This document shows, in pieces, positions 22,354 to 30,498 of a stretch of 31,624 nt of DNA. The position numbers and the translations under genes were made by a program. The stretch comes from Ichthyophonus hoferi. Its lineage: Eukaryota; Opisthokonta; Ichthyosporea; Ichthyophonida; Ichthyophonidae. Where the stretch lies: NCBI GenBank assembly GCA_002751075.1, contig NAOQ01000078.1:68873-100496 (forward strand), given 5' to 3'. The notes under the pieces are model-generated. The model was not told where the DNA came from and did not search any database. It was given only the letters and a program-made list of their open reading frames with translations. How positions within the stretch are numbered: position 1 is the stretch's first letter; the number at the start of each line of letters is the position of its first letter.

Positions 22354-23847
22354 CTATTTCATTTGTGAAGGGCATCTGAGAAATACAAACATCACTGACT
22401 GAAACCAATCTCCTCCTACGCGATAGCCTAAAGCCTCGCACCTGGACCTAAGGTCGGTCTTAACTCCAGTCCTAGGAAGAGTAGCCTGTTCCAACCATGA
22501 GGTAAGGGAAATAGTTTCTTTCTTCCAGAAACCCCAGAAACGCTTGCTATCTACCTTAATTTCGGTTGTGTAGAAACGATCGAAGCAAGTGTAACAATGG
22601 TACATAGAGTTTATAAGATAAGGTGCAAAGTTCTTGTGCTTTCCAAATGATTTGAACATGCCCACAACGGCGTTGTAGAAATTGCTTGGAGACAATATGT
22701 CATGTGGAGTAGGAATACTACTGACGGCACATTGAGGCGCATCATATTTCAACGCCTCAGATCCATCACCCAGACTGTGGCCAACAGCATCGTAGAACAA
22801 TGTCTGAACGACATCAGCCTTGGATTGAATGGCAAGGTAAGATACATCGGGATAGATCTGATGAAGTGCATCTACCATCTCACAGAAGTAGATGGTTCCA
22901 GCTTTAACCTTATCCAGCAAGAGTTTAGGCAACTTAAGTGTGAAGGGGGCGTGGCTAATACCATATACCTTAAACATTTTAGCCTGAGAGGTGGGGAAGA
23001 TGCCAGCGTAACTATCTGCAACAACAGACGTCACTGGAGGAACAGCATTGCGTGCATACATATCAGCAATAAAACCACCCCACAGCTGAGCACCAATAGC
23101 ACCAGCTGAGCATCCCAACACAACAATATTTTCAGGTTCAGGAATATTCTTTTTAATCCATTTCAATGCAGCCATAGTGTTGTTCTTTCCTGCCTGTCTA
23201 ACGGCAACAGGTGCTCCGTCCTTGACGACATTTTCGTATATATGTGTGACATCACCAACATGCACATCACCCGAGCAGTAGCTAATAGTAATAATAGTAT
23301 AGTCGGCGAAAGGATTTCTAGGATGTTTTTTGTCAAACACTCCATGATAAGGAGCCTGGATGATCTCTGGACTAACGGATGCAAGCACATCACTACCGTA
23401 GCAACTACCAATTATATTGGTCTTATCCATCCAGCATGCTCCACCGCCTGCAAAATAAATGAGCAAACCTTTGCCCTTACCGGGCATCACCTGGAAATAA
23501 AAAGGTGAGGTGGAGTTGATGCATTGTGTGTCTTTACCAGGGTAAACAGCAGTATTGGCATTACTCTTAATCTTTTCCATTGAGCAATCTCCGTTTTCCA
23601 TGTTGCAAATTGGGACCTCAATAGGTGTGGGGGGACCCTCGTGAAAATTGTATCCAGATAACTTTACAAGCTCTCCTTCTGCCTTTTTTGTTAACCAATT
23701 TTCAATTCGCGACTTCAGGCTAGCATGTCGAGGTTTAATCTCATGGGCAATGTCATCAACACTCATAGCATTAGTCAGGCTAAGGACGCTGAGGACACCC
23801 ATAACCAAGACGGCCATGCGACGAGGTGAACTTTCTCTTGACAACAT
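22354..23847 (-). CDS. Secreted pectinacetylesterase/Notum-superfamily esterase 1, intronless
   Basis: A 497-residue single-exon frame. The ATG at 23847 is the first in frame; a second Met at residue 11 begins the hydrophobic signal core (MAVLVMGVLSVLSLTNA). Family marks: YFAGGGACW at 131-139 (oxyanion-hole loop), YCSGDVHVGD at 190-199, and the nucleophile elbow GCSAG at 245-249 with Ser247. Likely acid and base are Asp345 (QSKAD) and His417 (NSMYHC), from the family's Ser/Asp/His order. About 13 cysteines suggest disulfides outside the cell. Members remove acetyl groups from plant pectin, while animal Notum removes palmitoleate from Wnt; the substrate here cannot be read from sequence. It lacks introns among intron-rich neighbours, which suggests retrocopying or transfer. 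A strong promoter lies upstream and a close paralog is at 29221-27746. Confidence 0.92.
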   Translation of the reverse strand: MLSRESSPRRMAVLVMGVLSVLSLTNAMSVDDIAHEIKPRHASLKSRIENWLTKKAEGELVKLSGYNFHEGPPTPIEVPICNMENGDCSMEKIKSNANTAVYPGKDTQCINSTSPFYFQVMPGKGKGLLIYFAGGGACWMDKTNIIGSCYGSDVLASVSPEIIQAPYHGVFDKKHPRNPFADYTIITISYCSGDVHVGDVTHIYENVVKDGAPVAVRQAGKNNTMAALKWIKKNIPEPENIVVLGCSAGAIGAQLWGGFIADMYARNAVPPVTSVVADSYAGIFPTSQAKMFKVYGISHAPFTLKLPKLLLDKVKAGTIYFCEMVDALHQIYPDVSYLAIQSKADVVQTLFYDAVGHSLGDGSEALKYDAPQCAVSSIPTPHDILSPSNFYNAVVGMFKSFGKHKNFAPYLINSMYHCYTCFDRFYTTEIKVDSKRFWGFWKKETISLTSWLEQATLPRTGVKTDLRSRCEALGYRVGGDWFQSVMFVFLRCPSQMK

Positions 23848-23874
23848 ATTCAAAAGACAAGATACAACTACATC

Positions 23875-23941
23875 CTACTGAATGAATTGAACCTATTGTT
23901 TTATACTTGCGATGCTTCTCTTGAGTCTCTCTGATACGTCA
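23875..23941 (-). promoter_or_regulatory. Core promoter of esterase gene 1: CRE-like site, TATA box, initiator
   Basis: On the minus strand: TGACGTAT (23941-23934), TATAAAA (23905-23899) and an initiator-like ATTCATTCAGTAG ending at 23875. The same order and spacing recur upstream of the peptide cassettes at 25.33-25.39 and 25.67-25.74 kb, on the other strand. Conservation across diverged copies supports function. Confidence 0.7.
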
Positions 23942-24070
23942 GTAAAGACGATGGAAATAAGTGAGCGCCCGCTTGAATTAAACTATTGGAGTAAATGAAC
24001 CTATGCCCGAGGAGTCCGAACCAAAACAACCAACAACTGATAACCAAGTATATTTCATCCTTATAAATAA

Positions 24071-24427
24071 GATACGACTGGAGTCACCAATAAGGGACAG
24101 AGCTTCAATCTAAGTCAACTCCACAGAAAGTACGAACAGAAGAACTCACACACATTTAGACCCAATGTCAACACTATCATTGACTACGATATAGATACAA
24201 GAGACCCAGAGACCAGGAAGATCTCGACATCAGATAAGAAATTAGTCCTCGGGTATAATTAACCGGTTAAGCCCAGAGGGGTCAAATTCAAATCGCAATA
24301 CAATATGATCAACATAACATACAAATCTGACTCACGCTGGTTCGACCAGATAATCAGATCGTATGCACGTGCCTGTAGATGTGCTTTTATTACAAACATC
24401 TTGATAATGAATTATACTTGCATATAG
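24071..24427 (+). pseudogene. Interrupted coding-like stretch of unknown origin
   Basis: A 119-codon plus-strand frame that is protein-like for most of its length, for example GQSFNLSQLHRKYEQKNSHT and IIDYDIDTRDPETRK. It has higher GC than its surroundings but is interrupted at least once and has no clear start or splice sites. I do not recognise it. It may be a relic of a host gene or of a mobile element; nothing decides between these. Confidence 0.3.
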
Positions 24428-25134
24428 TGCTACAAAACGCATCTTGACACTATGGGTTAGTTTAATAATAAAAGTTGATAATGTGACATAATTTACTTAA
24501 TTACCTGTTTCTAATATGCTCCAAAATCTAACCCACTTAGACAGAGCCGCTACATAACTTAACTACCTAGATAAATTTATATACTACGCCATTTATGAAT
24601 AAAAACGCATGTCCAGAACCTGTCTAGACCCGGCTTACAAACTTGATGATTTGATATTAGCTAATAATAGACGTCCAGTTGGGATTGTTGGTTATAAGAT
24701 AATGGTTTAACAATATTTGACTCGTAAGTCGTAAGTGCTTTGAAACTGTGATATTATTAGCTAAATCTATGATCCCCGTTTAATTGGTTACCTCAATTTC
24801 TCTGTGCAGGAACTATTGAAACAGAAGGGTACAGACATTATTTGCCATACTTCCCTTTCATAACGCAAATAAATACCTATGTCTTACCTAAAGACACAGA
24901 CTAAGAAGTCACTACAACAATTTTTAGAATATTGTAGACCGTAGACACTACTGTAATACCTTTAATGCCCAATAATTTCTTCCGAATAAAGAGGAAATCA
25001 CTGGAATTCAGAGATGCACATTAGTGTATTTTTAGCCAATGTCCTCATCAGTTTAATTATTCATTAGCTAATATTTAACCAATCATTTGATGATCCATTT
25101 GTGATCTTGTCGGCCCTACCGCGTGTTTCCTCAG
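24428..25134. other. Intergenic stretch, no gene seen
   Basis: AT-rich sequence with no supported exon. A stretch at about 25050-25095 (TAACCAATCATTTGATGATC) has a relative at 26817-26862 (GGACCAATCATTTCGTGATC), part of the mosaic duplication. Confidence 0.5.
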
Positions 25135-25242
25135 GCTCTTGCAGTACGAGCCCTGGCTGCTGTAGACGTAAAAACTAACCTGCGAACCCGCGACGACTAT
25201 ATCAACTATATCTTTCATATAGGAAACATATGCCCATACTAG
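25135..25242 (+). pseudogene. Peptide cassette 0: diverged 3' coding part only
   Basis: Thirty-five codons (ALAVRALAAVDVKTNLRTRD then DYINYIFHIGNICPY) end at the same TAG as cassettes 1 and 2. The DNA has diverged strongly from them, yet the frame and the C-terminal FHIGNICxY are kept. A pyrimidine-rich CAG precedes it, so it may be an exon, but no matching promoter or start was found. It is either the remnant of an older cassette or the last exon of a gene. Confidence 0.35.
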
Positions 25243-25327
25243 CATACATGTTAATATTTCTCGTGTTTTCCCCCATCCCTCTATAGGTTGAGCCTAATGG
25301 CTAACGTGAGCTTTATATGGTCTTCAC

Positions 25328-25392
25328 TGACGTATCGGAGGAGCCCAAAAGAAGAGAAGAAAGTATAAAATAACCAGTTCAATTCATTCAGT
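25328..25392 (+). promoter_or_regulatory. Core promoter of peptide cassette 1
   Basis: TGACGTAT at 25328, TATAAAA at 25364 and AATTCATTCAGTAG around 25380-25393, matching the esterase 1 promoter in order and spacing. Confidence 0.6.
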
Positions 25393-25453
25393 AGAACATT
25401 GTTTTATATTCTATCTTTTGAGTTTGTTGTCACGAGAAAATTTACTACTTCCT

Positions 25454-25582
25454 ATGACCGTCTTTGTTATTGGTGCCCTTAGCGTCCTTAGAATGGCTAA
25501 TGATGGCGTTGTCACTGAGATTAGATCTCGACATGCCAGACATTACTACACCTTTCATATAGGCAACATATGCTTATACTAG
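25454..25582 (+). CDS. Peptide cassette 1: 42-residue esterase-N-terminus-derived ORF
   Basis: The start aligns with the second Met of the esterases (MTVFVIGALSVL against MAVFVIGALGTL). After the hydrophobic part comes MANDGVVTEIRSRHARHYYT then FHIGNICLY and a stop; esterase homology ends near RSRHAR. The signal core is interrupted by an Arg at residue 13, so secretion is less sure than for cassette 2. The codon aligned with the esterase initiator is not ATG. Promoter elements lie upstream at normal spacing. It may be a peptide gene or a young relic. Confidence 0.4.
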   Translation: MTVFVIGALSVLRMANDGVVTEIRSRHARHYYTFHIGNICLY

Positions 25583-25671
25583 CTAGCATACATGACAATA
25601 TTTCTTGTGTTTTCCCCCATCCCTCTATAGGTTGAGCCTAATGGCTAATGTGAGTTTTACATCGTCTTCAC

Positions 25672-25738
25672 TGACGTATTAGAGGAGCTCAAGAGAAGAG
25701 AAGAAAGTATAAAACAACCAGTTCAATTCATTCAGTAG
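25672..25738 (+). promoter_or_regulatory. Core promoter of peptide cassette 2
   Basis: TGACGTAT at 25672, TATAAAA at 25708 and TTCATTCAGTAG ending at 25738. Same layout as cassette 1 and esterase 1. Confidence 0.6.
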
Positions 25739-25775
25739 AATATCGTTTTATACTTTATCTTTTGAATTTGTTGTC

Positions 25776-25925
25776 ATGAGAAAGTTTACTTCTTATATAG
25801 CTGTCTTTGTTATTGGTACCTTTGGCGCCCTTAGCATGGCTACTGATGACGTTGTCACTGGTATTAGATTTCGACATGCCAGGCATTACTACATCTTTCA
25901 TATAGATGACATATACCAATACTAG
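25776..25925 (+). CDS. Peptide cassette 2: putative 49-residue secreted peptide
   Basis: An ATG frame opens about 40 bases after the presumed start site. Residues 1-22 (MRKFTSYIAVFVIGTFGALS then MA) form a good signal peptide with a basic start and AxA-type end; the mature 27 residues begin TDDVVTGIRFRHARHYYIFH and end IDDIYQY. Compared with the esterases it is homologous through RFRHAR and then replaced by a His/Tyr-rich tail ending at the stop shared with cassettes 0 and 1. A complete promoter, signal peptide and stop make this the best candidate in the array for an active gene. No function can be assigned. Confidence 0.5.
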   Translation: MRKFTSYIAVFVIGTFGALSMATDDVVTGIRFRHARHYYIFHIDDIYQY

Positions 25926-26103
25926 CATACATGACAATACTTCTCGTGCTTTCTCCGTCCCCCTATAGGTTGAACCTAATAGCTCATTTGATTTCTATTG
26001 TCTTCGCTGACATATTAAATTAGAGAAGCTCAAGAGAAGCATCGCTAGTATACCATGTTTGAGGGAGACGCTCTTTTAAAGTATTAAACAGGTGGCATTC
26101 ATG

Positions 26104-26160
26104 ATACCTTTGGATGCATGTATTCCCTACAATGAATCTCCCTCATTAAAAAACTAATGC
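26104..26160 (-). pseudogene. Broken copy of exon 1 of the unrecognised gene
   Basis: TGGATGCATGTATTCCCTAC and flanks match 21957-22013 at about 75-80%. No open frame is kept. It marks a duplicated and rearranged segment. Confidence 0.6.
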
Positions 26161-26430
26161 TGTATTAACGTTATTATCTAGCTTGTCTTAAGAAAAGCGC
26201 TAACCTTTCTAGTCTTATATTGCAAATGCGATTTATTTTGAATCTGTTATCCCTATCTAAGTTATCAACATCTCTTTCCGTATGACAAACTAAGTTGATA
26301 GAAAAACCAAGTTAGCCGTTTATTTTATTACTTTTTATGTACTTAGTTATTTTTTATCTATTTTTTTTATTTAATCGTTTATACCGTGATTAATAACCGT
26401 GAAGAATGCTAGCATAGATAGTATAGCAAT

Positions 26431-26486
26431 CTGTGGTAGTTTTAGTAACTTGTCCCCAGGCTTCGGGGTTGCCGAATTAGGTATTG
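26431..26486 (-). pseudogene. Broken copy of the 3' end of the unrecognised gene
   Basis: Corresponds to 20842-20893, just past the stop of the unrecognised gene (shared words TATGGTAGT/TGTGGTAGT and AGACTTCAGGG/AGGCTTCGGGG). The 345-nt last exon that should follow is absent, with the next homologous block starting within about 30-130 bases. Confidence 0.5.
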
Positions 26487-26626
26487 TGTAATAGGACTAC
26501 ACAAATGTATATTACGATGTTGTTTAACAAATAATAAATGAATGCAACGTGTTATTTGTCATGAACGTATTCGTATTTGCCCATATCGGTATTGTACACG
26601 TATACAGGCATGCGGGGTTTAAGTGT

Positions 26627-26713
26627 ATGACCGGGTGTGCTAGGGCGTTTATTGTTGTTTCCGTTCCCTTTTATCTTTTTCCTACCATTGTTTACCTCGG
26701 GTGTCTATCGTAG
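26627..26713 (+). pseudogene. Diverged shorter copy of the nested secreted-peptide ORF
   Basis: Aligns with 21381-21527. It keeps an ATG and a hydrophobic core (AFIVVSVPFYLFPT against AILLVVFVPFILFAT) but stops after 28 residues, before the CxCxC region. Surrounding sequence is also homologous to about 26765. Confidence 0.45.
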
Positions 26714-26769
26714 CTGTGTTCATCAACGTAAATGGGACTGATCGTAAAGATCCTTATTGACAAATCAAT

Positions 26770-27583
26770 TTACCTGATCAAGAACCATATGCTTTTGTGG
26801 CCACAGAATCTTATATGACGGTTATTCAATTAACTAATATTGGACCAATCATTTCGTGATCCGCTTGTTAGGAGTGTTCATTCGGAGTGAACGGTTTTGC
26901 AACAAATAGCTTTCCTTTGTAATTGTGCAGGTTTGTAGAGTCAAGAGTTTAAGTCCGTGTGTATGGAAATATTACATGTACTATATGCAATACTAAGATT
27001 TTAATTGGTTCAACTACGTGTTCTTTGGTCATATAGTAGTGCGCTATAAGTACCGCGTTTCTACTTATAACTGCATGCCCAAAAAGTTACTAAGATAGCA
27101 CTCCTGCTAGCTAACTTATTTTTGTATATATAAAAATGCATACTATAATAATCATAATATATATATAAGTAAATTATAATATGCGCCTTGCTAAGTTGCC
27201 GATTAAGTAGTTGTTAATAAATAATCGTATAAAATATTTTATGTTTGCCTATTATAAGAACGTCATAGGGATCAAACATTCCAATTTCCAGAGTAACCCA
27301 GCGGTATAGTAGTTTATCATTGGTTCAGATCTTCAGAATCCCTTGATAGCATCGAATTAGCGATCGCTAATATTTTGCAATCGTAACATTATATAAAAAG
27401 GTATTTGATTGTATATTTTTAAAACAATTGCAACAAATTGTTACATGCACAATTAATCTGGCTCGCTACGAATGAACTTATGATATTTAATTTTCAACAA
27501 TATTTAAAGCCTTAGAATTTGTATATGATCCCACAAGGATTAAAACCCGCTTGATAGTCTTATTGTAACTTCAATTCAGCATC
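26770..27583. other. Mosaic duplicated intergenic DNA, no gene
   Basis: From about 27408 rightward it aligns with 22020 onward (the 3' flank of esterase 1), through to the second esterase gene. From 26817 to 26862 it resembles 25050-25095. I saw no open frame of interest. Confidence 0.5.
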
Positions 27584-27589
27584 TTTATT
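27584..27589 (-). terminator. Polyadenylation signal of esterase gene 2
   Basis: Minus-strand AATAAA about 157 bases after the stop at 27746, matching the spacing in esterase gene 1. Confidence 0.6.
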
Positions 27590-27745
27590 ATTTCAATAGA
27601 AAAAAGAATCTATTGCCAACGGACAAGCAGAGCTTCTAATCAGCACCTGCATTCAAACGCATGATATCTACCAACAGAGAAAAGAAACACGAATGGTTAT
27701 TTACAAGGTAATATTGGTTTTAAGTACACAATTTATATTATATTA

Positions 27746-29221
27746 CTAGGCAGGACAATTGAAAGTACTTACACCATACATCAAGGAAGACATCCAATCT
27801 CCTCCTACGTGATAGGGGGCAATCTCGCACTTAGCCGTAAGGTTGGCCTCAACTCCAGCCTTGGGAAGAGTGGCCTGCTCCAACCAAGAAATAAGGGTAA
27901 TGGATTCATCTTGCTTTGAAATATTGTTATGTGCAACAATATAAGTACTGTAGAAACGATCGAAGCAAGTGAAACAATGATACATAGAGTTAAGAAAATA
28001 AGATGCAGAGTTATTGGGTTCAGGAAATGATTTGAACAACCCCACCATAGACGGGTATATAGACATTGTAGTCTCTACTTTTTTTGGTCCTGGCATGCTA
28101 CTAATGACACACTGAGGCGCATTGTCTTTTGTCAGCTTAGGTCCATTACCAATAGTCAAGGCAATAGCATCGTAGAACACTGCCTGAACAATATCAGCCT
28201 TGGATTGAATGAACAGGTAAGATATATCGGGATACATTTGGCGAAGTGCTTCTGTTATCTCACATAAGTATGCGGTTCCATTTTTAATTTTATCAAACAA
28301 AGGTGCGGGCAACACATGTGTGAAGGGGGCATGGCTAATCTGTAAATCATTAAACAATTTAGTCTGAGATGCGGGGAAGATGCCAAGGTAACTATCTGCA
28401 ACAACAGATATCGCTGGGGGAATGCAATTGTCTGCATACATGTCGGAAATGTAACCACCCCACAGTTGTGCACCAAGAGAACCGGCTGAGCATCCCATAA
28501 CAACAATATTTTCAGGTTCAGGAATATTCTTTCTAACCCATTCCAATGTAGCCATGGTGTTGTCCATGCCTGCCTGCCTGACCCTAACGGGTGCTGCACC
28601 ACTGCCGACGTCATAAAAACGCGTGACGTCACCAACATGCACATCACCAGAGCAGTAACCAATATTAATAATAGTATAGTCGGCATAGGGGTTATGAGGG
28701 TGTTTCTTGTCAAATACTCCGTGATATGGAGCCTGGATGACATTTGGACTAACGGATGCCATCACTTTAGAACCGATGCAGCTACCAAATTGATTGATCT
28801 CACTCTGCCAACATGCTCCTCCACCGGCAAAATAAATGAGTAAACCTTCACCAGTACCGGGCATCACCTGGAAATAATAGGGTGTAGTGGAGTCGAGGCA
28901 CTCTGTGTTTCCACCAGGGAAAACGGCAGTATTGGTATTGTTCTTAATCATTTCCATTGAGCAATCTTCCTTCTCCATGTCGCACTGTGGGACCCGAATG
29001 GGTACGGGCGGGCCAGTGTGAAAAAAATATCCAGCTAAGGCCATAAATTCGGCTTGTTTGTGAGGTGATAGCCAAGTTTCAACCCAGGAACTTCTGGTTT
29101 GTCGAGATCTAATTTCAGAGGCAGCATCATCAACACTCATAGCTTTAGTCATGCTAAGGGTGCCGAGGGCACCAATAACAAAGACAGCCATGCGACGAGG
29201 TGAACTTTCACTTGACCACAT
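27746..29221 (-). CDS. Secreted pectinacetylesterase/Notum-superfamily esterase 2, intronless
   Basis: A 491-residue single-exon frame from the ATG at 29221, clearly paralogous to esterase 1 along its whole length (about two thirds identical by eye). The signal core is MAVFVIGALGTLSMTKA at 11-27. YFAGGGACW is at 130-138, YCSGDVHVGD at 189-198, GCSAG at 244-248 with Ser246; the probable partners are Asp343 (QSKAD) and His415 (NSMYHC). All catalytic positions are intact, so both copies probably make active extracellular hydrolases. Differences cluster in the N-terminal 70 residues and after residue 370, outside the core. The 3' flank is conserved with esterase 1, but the promoter (TGACGTAT/TATAAAA block) is not; only the last ~15 bases of leader match. 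The two copies may therefore be expressed differently. Confidence 0.92.
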   Translation of the reverse strand: MWSSESSPRRMAVFVIGALGTLSMTKAMSVDDAASEIRSRQTRSSWVETWLSPHKQAEFMALAGYFFHTGPPVPIRVPQCDMEKEDCSMEMIKNNTNTAVFPGGNTECLDSTTPYYFQVMPGTGEGLLIYFAGGGACWQSEINQFGSCIGSKVMASVSPNVIQAPYHGVFDKKHPHNPYADYTIINIGYCSGDVHVGDVTRFYDVGSGAAPVRVRQAGMDNTMATLEWVRKNIPEPENIVVMGCSAGSLGAQLWGGYISDMYADNCIPPAISVVADSYLGIFPASQTKLFNDLQISHAPFTHVLPAPLFDKIKNGTAYLCEITEALRQMYPDISYLFIQSKADIVQAVFYDAIALTIGNGPKLTKDNAPQCVISSMPGPKKVETTMSIYPSMVGLFKSFPEPNNSASYFLNSMYHCFTCFDRFYSTYIVAHNNISKQDESITLISWLEQATLPKAGVEANLTAKCEIAPYHVGGDWMSSLMYGVSTFNCPA

Positions 29222-29267
29222 ACTCAAAAGATAGAATCAATGGTAGCTATGCTTCTATATATGAAAA

Positions 29268-29312
29268 TACAAATACCATGTGTATGGTGTGTATCGCCAA
29301 TATCAAATAACT
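29268..29312. repeat. Inverted copy of intron 1 sequence of the unrecognised gene
   Basis: TATGGTGTGTATCGCCAATA here matches the reverse complement of about 21785-21830 (TATGGTGTGAATCGCCAATA). It is another piece of the rearranged duplication and lies just upstream of esterase 2, where the esterase 1 promoter would be expected. Confidence 0.5.
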
Positions 29313-29672
29313 AATCCATTTTTACGCTGTATGCTACTAATAAGCCATCAGGAAAACTGAGGTAACCAATAAAATATCATAGATTTGGCCAATAGTATAA
29401 CAGCTTCAAATCACTCATGTGGGAGTCTAATTTATTGTACGTGCCATACCTAAATTAGTTTAAGCCAATAGGATAAGCATTTGTTGATCTTATTGGCTGT
29501 TAATGGGTGACATAATACGTAAATATTGCATCAACATTGGCAGGAATTTTTAGGGTCTACAAAAAAAAAAAAGCTTTGTGTATCAGATTAATTCGCATGA
29601 CCATAATACATAATAATTATCATTGGTGTCACATCGATTGTTTTAGTACGTGGGGAAATGAGTCAAATACTG

Positions 29673-30058
29673 TTAAACCTCCATCTTGAAAATAACGATC
29701 CCTACAGGACGTCTATTATCACCTAATTCCACACTGCACTGGAATTTAGCCAGTTCCTGGTAGAGATGATAGATATCTTACCTATGGACAAAAAATATAA
29801 AATAAGTACTATAAATATTATTGAGTAAACCCCGTTCATCTTTTTCGTGGACCGTGAGAGTCCTCCTTGTGTTTTTAAGCATGATAACTCGCTATGTGAA
29901 GGAAGGAATGGAAAAACAAACATGGAACAGAAAGTGGGTAAAAGAAATTCAAAATTCAAAATGTCATTCCTAGTTAGTGTTGGAAAGGCAGCATCTATTT
30001 TTACCAAACATGCTGGTTAATTTAAGCTACGTTATTAATTAGGGCATATAATAGTGAA

Positions 30059-30089
<31 letters not shown>

Positions 30090-30498
30090 GTATACTCTTT
30101 GCCTGTGACAAACCAACTACACGATTATGTAATAAAATTGAATAAACATTATTTTATTTTATTTTTATTCTCTGCTTGTAGTCGCCGACTGCCATTTAAG
30201 ATGAATTAACTAACAACCACCACAAGCCTGGTGTCAATGTATGTATCAGAGTCTACGCTATGGCCTAGATTTGGCTTCACTATCAATGAACATAGTATCT
30301 GCCTTTAGATTCCCTCAAGCTGGAGTTAAGGTCCTTTGAACAAATTTTGGACTTATCCGCATCACTGTTGTCTGACGAGAGTTGAATCCTTAACTTATTT
30401 TTTCCCACGGATCCTAACTTAATTGTTAAGGCTATGGCAGTCTTGGGCTTAACTCTGGTAATAGTAGGTGTAGATATTTCTCTTTTAGTCACTACCAT
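29673..30498 (-). CDS. Unrecognised small basic protein (3 exons)
   Basis: Minus-strand exons 30498-30292, 29891-29831 and 29776-29673 join in phase to 123 residues. The start is MVVTKREISTPTITRVKPKT; the last two exons give RVIMLKNTRRTLTVHEKDER followed by DIYHLYQELAKFQCSVELGD and a short tail ending FKMEV. Exon 2 has a strong acceptor (CTTCCTTCACATAG). The donor of exon 1 (GTTCAT) is weak and an alternative lies at GGATCC/GTGGGA, so the middle of the protein is uncertain. There is no signal peptide or membrane segment. Intron 1 carries a dispersed-repeat copy and a TA microsatellite. I cannot name the family. Confidence 0.5.
30064..30089. repeat. (TA)n microsatellite
   Basis: TA run of about 26 bases. 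Confidence 0.9.
30108..30256 (+). repeat. Dispersed repeat family 2, copy 2
   Basis: Partner of 10002-10140 in the same orientation. It lies in the intron of the small minus-strand gene. Confidence 0.55.

Larger units (their letters stand above)
25211..26060 (+). repeat. Tandem array of ~340-bp promoter/signal-peptide units
   Basis: Unit 1 is 25211-25550, unit 2 is 25551-25893 and a partial unit 3 runs from 25894 to about 26060. Each begins with TTTCATATAG, passes a TTTTCCCCCATCCCTCTATAG-like tract and a TGACGTAT/TATAAAA/initiator promoter, and ends in sequence homologous to the first ~40 codons of the esterase genes. Unit 3 has lost the coding end and a good TATA box. Orientation is opposite to both esterase genes. 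Confidence 0.85.

Noticed and set aside
22702-23109. 135-codon plus-strand frame across esterase 1
   Set aside because: Antisense shadow of a clear enzyme gene; the equivalent region of esterase 2 does not keep it.
24345-24356. B-box-like GGTTCGACC suggesting a tRNA or SINE
   Set aside because: No matching A box at the right distance and no cloverleaf can be drawn.
28255-28743. 162-codon frame overlapping esterase 2
   Set aside because: Alternative-frame shadow of the esterase coding sequence on the same strand.
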